16,665 bases of DNA from Reyranella sp. (GCA_004296815.1 SCVT01000427.1:1-16665), one strand, 5' to 3'. Shown: positions 1 through 7,076, counted from the stretch's first letter. Numbers and translations are program-made. The notes: generated by a model from the sequence alone, not told the origin.

Positions 1-246
1 GCTCGTCGTGGTGCCGCGCAGGACGCCGCGCGAGACCGTCGTGCCGCCCGTGTAGGTGTTGGCGCCGGTCAGGGTCAGCGTGCCGTCGCCGGCCTTCGTC
101 AGGGCGCCGTCGCCTGACAGAACGCCGCTCCACGTCGCGCCGATGCCATTGGTGTCGATCGTCGAGCTGGTGCCGGACACGAGCGTGGCCCTGACCGAGG
201 TATTCAGGGTCGTGCCGATGACCCGCACCGTTCCGCCACCGAGGTT
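1..246 (-). repeat. Second copy of an approximately 383-residue internal module boundary
   Basis: In register with 1150-1395 at an offset of 1149 nt (383 codons). Both copies encode a DTNGxGATWxGxLSGDGxLTKAGxGTLTL core followed by an autotransporter beta-strand repeat. Encoded residues are 779-860. The match is clear at the protein level and partial at the DNA level. Confidence 0.75.
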
Positions 247-2580
247 GAACGCGTAGGGCGTGACACCGCTCGGGAAGTTGCCACGGAGCGACGTTCCGCC
301 GATCTCGAGCGCGCCGCCGTTGAGGTTGTAGGTGCCGCTGCCGTAGCCACCGAGATAGAACTCGGAACCGCCCAGGATACGCAGCGTGCCACCGGTCTGA
401 TTGACGACGCCAGTGCTGTTCGGGGCGCTGCCGGGGTCGCGATCGCCGATGACGAAGACGCCGTTGCTGTCGGACGGACCGAGCTGGACCAGGCCGGTGC
501 CGCTGATGTTGAGCGTGCCGCTGCTGGCGGGGCTGGCGCCAGAATTGCGGCCAATGGAATGGCTGCCGCCTTCGAGCAGGAGCTGCCCGCCGCTGATGTT
601 GTAGGTGCCCGTACCGCCCTGGTTGCCGAGATTGAACGCCGGGCAGCGGTTGAGGTCGCCGCAGGATTGCTGGAGCCGCACGGTGCCGCCGGTCTGCTGC
701 ACGGCGCCGGTGCCGCCGAAGTCGCCGACGCGCAGGCCGAGATTGAGTGTCAGGCTGCCGCCGCTCACGTTCAACGTGCCGGTCGCGCCCGTGCCGCTGC
801 CGACGTTGAGGTTCGACCATGCCGTGGTGCCGGCGCTCTGCGTCATCGAGCCCGCGACGACGTAGCCTTCGCCTTTCTCCATCGTCGAGCCGTTGATGAC
901 CAGATCGCCGGCGCCCGCCTTGATGAAGCGGCCGTAGTTGGACTCGTAGCCCCAGGCATCCGAGATGAGCGTTCCGGAGAAAGCCGAGCTCTGGCCGGCA
1001 CCGACCGTCGAGACGAGATAGCTGTCGCCGAGCCTGATGGTGCCTGAGCCCGACAGCGCGCCGATGTTCACGGTCGCCGCCGCTGCCAGTGCGGTGAGGT
1101 CGAGGGTGGTCCCGGTCGTCACGCTGACGGCGCTGTTGGTGTTGAGCCCGTTGACGTTGGTGAGGGCCAGCGTGCCGCCGGCTATCGTCGTGCTTCCCCG
1201 GTAGCTGTTGGCCGCCGACAGCGTCAGCGTGCCGGCGCCCGCCTTGGTCAGTCCGCCGTCGCCCGACAAAGCCCCGCCCCACGTCGCGCCGAGGCCGTTC
1301 GTGTCGAGCGTGAAGCGGGTGCCGGCGAGGAGTGTCGCGGCGTTGGTGGTGGTCAGGGCGGAACCCTGGACGCGCAGGGTCGCATCGCCGAGGTTGAGGG
1401 TGCCGGTTCCCGAGATGGCGTTGGTGCCGCCGATCGCCAGCGTGCCGCCCTTCAGGTCGTAGCTGCCCGTACCGCTTCCGAACAACAGTCGAGCGCCGCC
1501 GGTCAACGACAGCGTTCCGCCGGTCTGGTCGATCAGCCCGGTCGAGCCTGCGACGCTGCCGAGCACGATGTTGGTGGCGACGTTGGCCGTTCCTCCGCTG
1601 ATCGCGAAGGTTCCGCTGCCTCCGGAATTGGCGCCGAAGATCGTCTGGGAGGAGCCGCCGCCGCCGCTCACGATGTTGAGTGTGCCCGCCTCGAGCCGGT
1701 AGCTGCCCGTGCCGCCTCCCTGCGGGACGTTGTTGATGTTGCTGCCGAACAGGACCGGGTTGTTGAGACCCAAGGTGACGACGCTGCCGGCGCCGGTCTG
1801 CCGGATGGTTCCCGTCGAGCCGCCGTCGCCGACATAGAGCTGGCCGCCGCTGATCGGGCCGGTGGTCATCGTGAACGTCGCGGTGTCGTGGATGGTGAGG
1901 GTGCCGGTCGATAGCTGGCCGCCGCTGCCGGCGCGCGATCCGATAAACATCGTGACGCCGCCATGACCGCCATCGAACGCCGCACCGTTGCGCAAATCGT
2001 ACGTGCCGGTGCCGCCCACGGTGCCGAGATCGACGGCGATGATGCTGTTGGCGCGGATGATGCCGCCTGTCTGGTTCACGGTGCCGACGACTCCGACGCC
2101 GCGTCCGACGGCGAGGCCCCCGTAGTTGCCGGTGTTCGCGACGACAGGGACGAAGTCGATCAGGCCCGACGAGACGTTCAGCGTACCCGTGCCGCCCGTG
2201 GTGTTGCTGAGGCCGCCGCCGACCCAGATGCGGCCGATCGACGTGGGGGCCGCTCCGCCGGCGGCGATGTTGACGGTCAATGTCCCGCCATTGACGTTGA
2301 GCGTGCCGTTGCTGCCCGCGCCGTTGCCGATCTCGATCCGCGACGCGGTGCTGCCGTCCGTCGTGTTCATCACGACGCCCGCGCCGCTGTTCACATTGAC
2401 GGTGCCGTTGCCGACCTGGCCGATCACCAGCGCGTCGGAGAACGAGGAAACGCCGGGGCTGAAGGTCAGGACCTCGCCGTTATCGACGATCGTGTCTGCG
2501 AGGGCAGGGAGCGAGGCCGCTGCCGGCATCGTCACGACGAACAGCAGCGCCATGCGCTTCGAGAATCTCTCCTGCCCCAT
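1..2580 (-). CDS. Autotransporter-type surface protein, N-terminal 860 residues (3' end beyond window)
   Basis: Reading the minus strand from ATG at 2580-2578, all 860 codons to base 1 are open, with no TAA, TAG or TGA; an in-frame TGA lies just upstream at 2595-2593. The N-terminus looks like a Sec signal peptide: basic MGQERFSKR, a hydrophobic core (residues 10-26) and a probable cut after PALA-D. The rest is Gly/Thr/Ser/Asn-rich with repeated rungs such as GTLNVSGG and xQTGGT (at least five copies). Two matches to the autotransporter-associated beta-strand repeat (GTLTLTGANTYTGGTTV type) lie at residues about 444-475 and 829-860. Such proteins form a secreted beta-helix, normally followed by a C-terminal outer-membrane barrel, which is not seen here. 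Met10 (2553) is an alternative start behind AGGAGA. Function beyond secretion or surface display is unknown. Confidence 0.88.
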   Translation of the reverse strand, partial: MGQERFSKRMALLFVVTMPAAASLPALADTIVDNGEVLTFSPGVSSFSDALVIGQVGNGTVNVNSGAGVVMNTTDGSTASRIEIGNGAGSNGTLNVNGGTLTVNIAAGGAAPTSIGRIWVGGGLSNTTGGTGTLNVSSGLIDFVPVVANTGNYGGLAVGRGVGVVGTVNQTGGIIRANSIIAVDLGTVGGTGTYDLRNGAAFDGGHGGVTMFIGSRAGSGGQLSTGTLTIHDTATFTMTTGPISGGQLYVGDGGSTGTIRQTGAGSVVTLGLNNPVLFGSNINNVPQGGGTGSYRLEAGTLNIVSGGGGSSQTIFGANSGGSGTFAISGGTANVATNIVLGSVAGSTGLIDQTGGTLSLTGGARLLFGSGTGSYDLKGGTLAIGGTNAISGTGTLNLGDATLRVQGSALTTTNAATLLAGTRFTLDTNGLGATWGGALSGDGGLTKAGAGTLTLSAANSYRGSTTIAGGTLALTNVNGLNTNSAVSVTTGTTLDLTALAAAATVNIGALSGSGTIRLGDSYLVSTVGAGQSSAFSGTLISDAWGYESNYGRFIKAGAGDLVINGSTMEKGEGYVVAGSMTQSAGTTAWSNLNVGSGTGATGTLNVSGGSLTLNLGLRVGDFGGTGAVQQTGGTVRLQQSCGDLNRCPAFNLGNQGGTGTYNISGGQLLLEGGSHSIGRNSGASPASSGTLNISGTGLVQLGPSDSNGVFVIGDRDPGSAPNSTGVVNQTGGTLRILGGSEFYLGGYGSGTYNLNGGALEIGGTSLRGNFPSGVTPYAFNLGGGTVRVIGTTLNTSVRATLVSGTSSTIDTNGIGATWSGVLSGDGALTKAGDGTLTLTGANTYTGGTTVSRGVLRGTTTS
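1150..1395 (-). repeat. First copy of the internal module boundary in the autotransporter
   Basis: Encodes residues 396-477. It aligns with 1-246 without gaps, reading DTNGLGATWGGALSGDG then the KAGAGTLTLSAANSYRG repeat. Just N-terminal to both copies is a QTGGT rung plus a GTGSYDL or GSGTYNL rung, so the repeated unit is longer. Copy two then carries a few extra residues. Confidence 0.75.
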
Positions 2581-2764
2581 GATGCACCCAAATCACACGG
2601 ACCGCGTGGATCGGTGCGGCACTGACGGATCTCCGGGGAACAGGAGTCAGTGCGCGCAACGACCGGCGCTGTTCTCTGAACGTCGTAGTCGGCAAGTCCC
2701 CCAAGTCCCCGGCGCGAGAGGCTTCGCTCTCCCCGGGTTGCAGATGAAACGGCGATACGATTGG

Positions 2765-2790
2765 CGCCCGTATCCGCATCGATACGGGCG
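2765..2790. repeat. Perfect 10-bp inverted repeat (hairpin)
   Basis: Arms CGCCCGTATC (2765-2774) and GATACGGGCG (2781-2790) pair perfectly around the 6-nt loop CGCATC. No T-run follows on either strand, so it is not a standard terminator. It lies about 185 nt upstream of the autotransporter start, where a leader hairpin or operator is possible. Confidence 0.6.
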
Positions 2791-2972
2791 GACCGCGTGG
2801 GTGCTTCTTCTTCGGCGGGCACCGCACGGCAGGGCCCTCACGTCGGGCCTCTTCGTCAGGTTGAATGTCGCGCGACTGTTCGCGCGAATCTCTCTCGTGC
2901 GGACGATACGCTTTCCGTCACGCTGAATCTAAAACTGAATGCATCTTATGAGAGAGTTCACGGATATTTTTT

Positions 2973-2991
2973 CCCGCATCGGCGATGCGGG
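2973..2991. repeat. Perfect inverted repeat CCCGCATCG-G-CGATGCGGG
   Basis: Nine-base arms flank a single central G, or eight-base arms flank GGC. A TTTTTT run lies before it on the plus strand, not after, so on neither strand does it have terminator geometry. As DNA it has the shape of a dimeric-repressor site; as RNA it would fold with a three-base loop. Confidence 0.5.
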
Positions 2992-3121
2992 CAGTTCGTC
3001 GAGGGATGCGAGGCGTCGTGCCGAGAAATGGCGACGCGTGCACTTGAACTTGTTGTTCTGATTGCGACTCGGGCGAACTCGGACGACCGATGCAGCGCGT
3101 ATGTTGCCGCAAGGTGAACGC

Positions 3122-3136
3122 ACTCGCGATGCGAGT
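3122..3136. repeat. Short perfect inverted repeat ACTCGC-GAT-GCGAGT
   Basis: Six-base arms around GAT in the less GC-rich part of the intergenic region. Role unknown; it could be chance on its own, but it adds to three other hairpins nearby. Confidence 0.4.
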
Positions 3137-3174
3137 ATCGGTTCAACTGTTGCTCTCTAGTTCAATCGCCGCTG

Positions 3175-3201
3175 CACTTCATGCACTTGAAGTGTGAAGT
3201 G
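3175..3201. repeat. Nested inverted repeat built from CACTT/AAGTG
   Basis: The 27 bases read CACTTCA (3175-3181), TG, CACTT, G, AAGTG, TGAAGTG (3195-3201). Outer arms of seven and inner arms of five are perfect. Four half-sites of CACTT in direct and inverted order suggest cooperative regulator binding or a long hairpin. It lies just downstream of the terminator of the Bug-protein operon, on the autotransporter side. Confidence 0.5.
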
Positions 3202-3242
3202 TCTGGCTCGATGAGCGAGTCGGTTCGTCTGCTGGCCGACGC

Positions 3243-3277
3243 TCAAAAAGAAAGGGCGCCACTTCCGGGGCGCCCTT
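3243..3277 (-). terminator. Rho-independent terminator of the tcuA-like operon
   Basis: On the minus strand a perfect 9-bp stem (3277-3269 AAGGGCGCC with 3260-3252 GGCGCCCTT) and an 8-nt loop are followed by a T-rich tract (3251-3244, TTCTTTTT). It lies 26 nt past the stop codon of the Bug/TctC gene and separates that operon from the autotransporter. Confidence 0.85.
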
Positions 3278-3302
3278 CGTCGTTCATCGCGTCGACGTGA
3301 GA

Positions 3303-4280
3303 TTACTCCATCTGGACGTTCAGCGCCTTCAGCTTCTTGCCCCAGAAGGTGTGCTCGTCGACGACGAACTTCGTGAAGTCGGCGCGGCTGCGCTCGGGCG
3401 GCAGCTCGAGCCCGTCCTTGGCGAGCGCGCCGGTGTACTTCGAATCCTTCATCGCGATCGCCGTCTCCTTGTGGACGCGATCGAGCACGGCATCCGGCGT
3501 CTTGGGCGGCGCGAACAGGCCGTGCCAGCCGGTGACGGCAAGGTCGACGCCCTGTTCCTTGAGCGTCGGCACGTCGGGCAGCGAACTGACGCGCTTCTCG
3601 CCGGTGACGGCCAGCGCCTTGAGCTTGCCCGACTTGATCTGGCCGACGGCCGGCGGCAGCGAGGAGAAGTTCATGGTGATGATGCCGGAGATCACGTCCA
3701 TCAGCGCCGGCCCCGTGCCCTTGTAGGGTGCGTGGGTGATGTCGATGCCGGTCGTCTCGGCGAACAGTGCACCGGCCAGGTGATTGTTGCCGCCGACTCC
3801 GGACGACGAGAAGGTGAGCTTGCCGGGCTCCTTCTTGGCGAGCGCGATCAGTTCCTTGACGTTGTTGACGGGCACGCTCGGGTTGACCGCCAGCACGTAC
3901 TGGTAGTCGGTCGTCTGGATGATCGGTACCAGCCCCTTCAGCGTGTCGATCGAGCTCTTCAGCACGTGCGGGTTGGTCACGACGTTGGTGCCGACGGCGT
4001 AGAAGAGCGTGTAGCCGTCGGGCTTGGCGTTGGACACGAAGCGCGCACCGATGGCGCCGGCCGCGCCGCCCTTGTTGTCGACCAGGACCTGCTGTCCGAG
4101 CAGCGGCGTCATGAGGTGGGCGAGCTCGCGCGCCACGATGTCGGCGCCGCCGCCCGCGGCATAGCCGACCACGAAGGTGACGGGCTGGGCCGGCCAGGCG
4201 GCCTGGGCGCGAACCGCCGTCGGCAGCAGCAGCGAGCCGCCGGCGAGGGCGAGAGCATGGCGTCGCGAAAGGTCAGTCAT
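3303..4280 (-). CDS. Bug/TctC-family periplasmic solute-binding protein
   Basis: 325 residues, the usual size for this family. These proteins bind small carboxylates in the periplasm and hand them to a TctAB-type tripartite transporter, or act as sensors. The N-terminus MTDLSRRHALALAGGSLLL is a signal peptide with a twin-arginine look (SRRxxL), cut probably after AQA. It is followed by the typical WPAQPVTFVVGYAAGGGADIVARELA and, near residue 70, NKGGAAGAIGA. I chose the ATG at 4280 because GGAGG (4290-4286) lies five bases before it and the signal peptide begins there; the longer in-frame start at 4340 would bury it. The start overlaps the end of the methyltransferase gene by 8 nt. No TctA or TctB gene is in the window, so the ligand cannot be named. 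Confidence 0.93.
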   Translation of the reverse strand: MTDLSRRHALALAGGSLLLPTAVRAQAAWPAQPVTFVVGYAAGGGADIVARELAHLMTPLLGQQVLVDNKGGAAGAIGARFVSNAKPDGYTLFYAVGTNVVTNPHVLKSSIDTLKGLVPIIQTTDYQYVLAVNPSVPVNNVKELIALAKKEPGKLTFSSSGVGGNNHLAGALFAETTGIDITHAPYKGTGPALMDVISGIITMNFSSLPPAVGQIKSGKLKALAVTGEKRVSSLPDVPTLKEQGVDLAVTGWHGLFAPPKTPDAVLDRVHKETAIAMKDSKYTGALAKDGLELPPERSRADFTKFVVDEHTFWGKKLKALNVQME

Positions 4281-4890
4281 CGTTTCCTCCGTGGAGCCGG
4301 GCCAGCCAGACCGTATGGCCGCCGCAGCCCGGATCCTCATTCATTTGTGCCACGACCTTGAAACCATTTTGCGCCAGCAGCAAGCGGTACTCCGCGCCGT
4401 CGAGGCTGGCGTGATAGAGCGGCTGGCCGCGATACTCGCCGATCGCTTCGCCGGCCCACGGCCCGCTGGTGAACATCAGCGCCGCCCCCGGCGCGGCATG
4501 GGCGGCGAAGACCGGGAACATGCCGCGCTGATCGTCGGGCTTGAGATGAAAGAAGCTGTCCCAGGCGATGAGGCCCGCGAAGCGCCGCCCGAGCGACAGG
4601 CCGCGCATGTCGGCCACGGTCCATGTCCGGCCGGGGAAGCGTCCCCGGCATTGCCCGATCATTGCATCCGAGGCGTCGATGCCGGTCACGTCATAACCGG
4701 CCTCGATGAGATGCCGCGCGATCGGCTCGCCCGCGCCGCAGCCGATGTCGAGGATCGCGGCCCCGGCCGGGATCAGCGCGGTGAAGCGGTCGAGCCACGG
4801 GCGCTCGAACAGCGTCTTGCCGCGCTCGGCGTCGTAGGACCGGGCGTGACGCTCGTAGAGGCCGATGATGCGGTCTGCATCGTCGGACAT
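4273..4890 (-). CDS. Class I SAM-dependent methyltransferase
   Basis: 205 residues with a Rossmann methyltransferase core. Motif I is ILDIGCGAGEPIARHL (46-61), the acidic residue after strand beta2 is in VTGIDAS (Asp72), a TVADMRGL segment (91-98) would contact adenine, and AWDSFFHL (109-116) is the post-strand-4 region. Substrate unknown. The start ATG at 4890 lies 10 nt after the stop of the FAD dehydrogenase, with GAGAGG just before it; a longer start at 5130 would read deep into that gene out of frame. Its last codons contain the ribosome site and ATG of the binding-protein gene, so the two are probably translationally coupled. The substrate may be related to the carboxylate handled by its neighbours, but that is inference. 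Confidence 0.85.
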   Translation of the reverse strand: MSDDADRIIGLYERHARSYDAERGKTLFERPWLDRFTALIPAGAAILDIGCGAGEPIARHLIEAGYDVTGIDASDAMIGQCRGRFPGRTWTVADMRGLSLGRRFAGLIAWDSFFHLKPDDQRGMFPVFAAHAAPGAALMFTSGPWAGEAIGEYRGQPLYHASLDGAEYRLLLAQNGFKVVAQMNEDPGCGGHTVWLARLHGGNDD

Positions 4891-4900
4891 GGCCCTCTCG

Positions 4901-6391
4901 TCAGTTCTTGCCCGCGACGTACTTGCCCGCGCCGTCGCCCGCGAGCTTGCCAAGCACCGCGCCCGACACCAGGCCCGTGCCGCCCGGGTAGTTGTGATAG
5001 AAGAGCCCGCCCACCAGCTCGCCCGCGGCGAACAGGCCCGGGATGACGTGGCCGTCGGTGCTCTCGACCTCGCCCTCGTTGCTGATCTTGAGGCCGCCGA
5101 AGGTGAAGGTGAGGCCGCAGGTGACGGCATAGGCCTCGAACGGCGCCTGGTCGATCGTGTTGGCCCAGTGGCTCTTCGGCACCGTGAGGCCGCGTGTGCT
5201 TCGGCCGTCCTTGACCGCCGGGTTGAACGGCACCTCGGTCATGACGGCGGCGTTCCATTCCTTGATGGTCTTGAGGAACTGCTCCTGGTTCACGCCCTCG
5301 AGCTTGGTCGCCAGCTCCTCGATCGTGTCGGCACGCACCTTCGTCATGCGCTTGATGCGATACTCGTCGCGCAGCTTGTCGAGCACCTTCGAGTCGAAGA
5401 TCTGCCACGCGAACTGCTGCGGCTGCGCCAGGATCACCGCGCCGTACTTCGCGTAGGTGTAGTTGCGGAAGTCCGCGCCCTCGTCGACGAAGCGCACGCC
5501 GTTGGCGTTCACCATGATGCCGAGCGGGTAGGAGTGCTTCTGGAAGTTGTCGCCGACCTCGAGGTCGCCGAACTCCGGCGCATTCATGTCCCAGCCGACC
5601 GCGTGGCCGCCCGACCAGTTGCCGTGCGCCTTGGCGCCGATCGCCAGCGCCATGTTGATGCCGGCGCCGGTGTTGAAACGCGTGCCGCGCACCTTGGCGA
5701 GATCCCAGGTCGGCCCGAGATAGCGCGTGCGCATCTCGGCGTTGCTCTCGAAGCCGCCGCAGGCCAGCACGACGGCCTTGGCGCCGATCCGCACCTTGCG
5801 TCCCTTATGGCGCGCGACGACGCCACGCACGACGCCGTCCTCCTCGATCAGCGACACCGCCGCCGTCTCGTAGTGGATCGGGATACCGGCTTTCACCGCC
5901 GCCTTGTGCTCGAGGTCGACAAGGCCCGGTCCGCCGCCCCATGCCTCGACCGCGAGGCCGCCCCAGAACTTGTACTTGCCGTTCACCTTGAAGGCCTGGC
6001 GGCCGTAGGAGGGCTGGAAGCGCACGCCCTTGGAGCGCATCCACTTCATGGTCTCGAACGAACGGTTGATCAGGATGTCGGTGAGCTCGGGGTCGCAGCG
6101 GTAGTTGGTCACGCGGCCCATGTCGTCGAGATACTGGTCGGCGGAGTAGCTGCCGAAATCGACGTCGCGCTTCTCATCGTCGGTGAGGTCGTAGAGCTGG
6201 GCGAGATCGTCGACGCCGTGGAACACCACGCGCATGGCGCCGGCCGTATAGGTGCTGTTGCCGCCGCGCTCCTCCTCGGGAGCGGCCTCCAGCATGGCGA
6301 CCGAGGCGCCCGTCTCGCGCGCTGCCAGGGCGGCACACGCCGCGGCATTGCCTGCACCAACCACCAGCACATCGACCTGAAAATCCTGCAC
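4901..6391 (-). CDS. tcuA: FAD-dependent tricarballylate dehydrogenase-like protein (TcuA/CobZ, fumarate-reductase flavoprotein superfamily)
   Basis: 496 residues. The N-terminal dinucleotide fold is VDVLVVGAGNAAACAALAA (6-24) with Glu35 at the end of strand beta2. GGNS (43-46), GAGINMALAIGA (242-253), NGVRFVDEG (297-305) and GLFAAGELVGGLFYHNYPGG (452-471) are family landmarks of succinate/fumarate-type flavoproteins. The GNAA plus ERGGNS pattern resembles TcuA, which oxidises tricarballylate to cis-aconitate with electrons passed through TcuB. No TcuB is in the window, so the substrate may differ. The start is GTG at 6391, with GAGGAG (6403-6398) six bases upstream. It is the first gene of an operon with the methyltransferase (10-nt gap) and the Bug protein. 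The symbol reflects family, not a proven substrate. Confidence 0.82.
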   Translation of the reverse strand: MQDFQVDVLVVGAGNAAACAALAARETGASVAMLEAAPEEERGGNSTYTAGAMRVVFHGVDDLAQLYDLTDDEKRDVDFGSYSADQYLDDMGRVTNYRCDPELTDILINRSFETMKWMRSKGVRFQPSYGRQAFKVNGKYKFWGGLAVEAWGGGPGLVDLEHKAAVKAGIPIHYETAAVSLIEEDGVVRGVVARHKGRKVRIGAKAVVLACGGFESNAEMRTRYLGPTWDLAKVRGTRFNTGAGINMALAIGAKAHGNWSGGHAVGWDMNAPEFGDLEVGDNFQKHSYPLGIMVNANGVRFVDEGADFRNYTYAKYGAVILAQPQQFAWQIFDSKVLDKLRDEYRIKRMTKVRADTIEELATKLEGVNQEQFLKTIKEWNAAVMTEVPFNPAVKDGRSTRGLTVPKSHWANTIDQAPFEAYAVTCGLTFTFGGLKISNEGEVESTDGHVIPGLFAAGELVGGLFYHNYPGGTGLVSGAVLGKLAGDGAGKYVAGKN

Positions 6392-6425
6392 GCGTCGCTC
6401 CTCGATTCCGGCACCGAACTTGCGT

Positions 6426-6440
6426 TAGAATAGCGCAATG
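6426..6440 (+). promoter_or_regulatory. Possible -10 element (TAGAAT) placed for a leaderless start
   Basis: TAGAAT (6426-6431) ends six bases before the ATG at 6438, so a sigma70-type transcript would begin at or next to the A of the ATG. No Shine-Dalgarno sequence precedes the ATG, which fits leaderless translation. I see no good -35, so this is tentative. Confidence 0.35.
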
Positions 6441-7076
6441 GGTGATCGTTTCGACCGTCTAGGGGTACGGCATGTCAATGTCGAGGCCCTGTTGCGCCGG
6501 CCCGGCATCGGCCACAACAACGGCCCGACCTTCGACATGTCGTGGGAGGCCTGGGTGTGGCGCCGCGCCGCCGCCAAGGCCTGGAAGACGCCCAAGCCCG
6601 AAGTCGCGATGATGCGCCTGAAACGGGCCGAACGGCTGGGCATCACCTACCGTGAACTCACCTCCGTCATCATGGATTCCGGCGCCCATCTCAGCGCCGC
6701 CGTGATCCCGCTGTCGCTGGCGGCCCGCGTGCGCCGCGGTCCGAACCGCGAAATCATCGTCGAGCCGCGCAACTCGGTGGCCGGCCTGGTCGCGAAATTC
6801 CGCGGCCGCCTGTTCGTGCTGGGCGATATCGACGCCGTGCCCGGCCTCTCCGACGAGGAGCGCGCCGAATTCCTCGCGACCCTCAACCGCGCCTTCGACG
6901 GCAAGGTCGAGGCGATCGGCTGGGGCCACGACGGACCCGCCATCCGGTCCATGCTCAAGGCCAACGCGCTGCCGCACCAGGAAGCCTTCATGGTCGGCGC
7001 CGGCATGGGCCATCGCGTGCTGGCCGAAGCCGCCGGCCTGCCGCTCACCAAGGACATCGATACTTGGCTGCAGTGA
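6438..7076 (+). CDS. Conserved-looking hypothetical protein with GHNNGP motif
   Basis: 212 residues, not recognised by function. There is no signal peptide or membrane segment. PGIGHNNGPT (23-32) is a short motif I know from many uncharacterised alphaproteobacterial proteins. A Trp/Arg/Lys-rich stretch follows (36-52, WEAWVWRRAAAKAWKTP), then a possible helix-turn-helix-like run MRLKRAERLGITYRELTSVI (59-78) and an alpha/beta C-terminal half. It is divergent from the tcuA-like operon (46 nt between starts). Its stop codon overlaps the start of the CoA-transferase (TGATG), so the two are made together. Codon use matches neighbouring genes. A DNA-binding role is only a guess. Confidence 0.75.
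   Translation: MGDRFDRLGVRHVNVEALLRRPGIGHNNGPTFDMSWEAWVWRRAAAKAWKTPKPEVAMMRLKRAERLGITYRELTSVIMDSGAHLSAAVIPLSLAARVRRGPNREIIVEPRNSVAGLVAKFRGRLFVLGDIDAVPGLSDEERAEFLATLNRAFDGKVEAIGWGHDGPAIRSMLKANALPHQEAFMVGAGMGHRVLAEAAGLPLTKDIDTWLQ

Larger units (their letters stand above)
2581..3302. other. 722-bp non-coding region upstream of the autotransporter
   Basis: No convincing gene: the ORFs here are short, have no ribosome site and look compositionally random. It must hold the 5' leader and promoter of the autotransporter (transcribed leftward) and the terminator of the operon to the right. About 2920-3240 is visibly less GC-rich than the genes on either side. It contains several perfect inverted repeats (2765-2790, 2973-2991, 3122-3136, 3175-3201) and a weaker one at 2708-2737. 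The heptamer CGATACG occurs at 2753-2759 and 2903-2909, with GATACGGG at 2781. I could not pick a convincing -35/-10 pair. Confidence 0.6.

Noticed and set aside
559..1047. Plus-strand 162-aa open frame in the left region
   Set aside because: It is the exact antisense frame of the autotransporter gene; Ala/Asp/Arg-rich composition from reversed GGT/GGC/ACC codons, and no ribosome site.
1963..2625. Plus-strand 220-aa open frame
   Set aside because: Same antisense frame of the autotransporter; low-complexity Ala/Asp/Arg product with no recognisable domain.
2973..2991. Hairpin next to a six-T run considered as a terminator
   Set aside because: The T-run precedes the stem on the plus strand and reads as A after the stem on the minus strand, so the geometry is wrong for termination.
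2761..3117. Plus-strand 118-aa and overlapping minus-strand 62-64-aa frames in the intergenic region
   Set aside because: No ribosome site, no domain, mixed composition. Several frames are open equally, as expected by chance.
3297..4361. Plus-strand 354-aa open frame opposite the Bug/TctC gene
   Set aside because: Composition typical of antisense GC-rich coding (Arg/Asp/Val-rich, GDGQRLELARL-like); the opposite strand encodes a clear full-length family member.
4865..6433. Plus-strand 522-aa open frame opposite the FAD dehydrogenase
   Set aside because: Antisense shadow; the minus strand carries a complete flavoprotein with start, ribosome site and all motifs.
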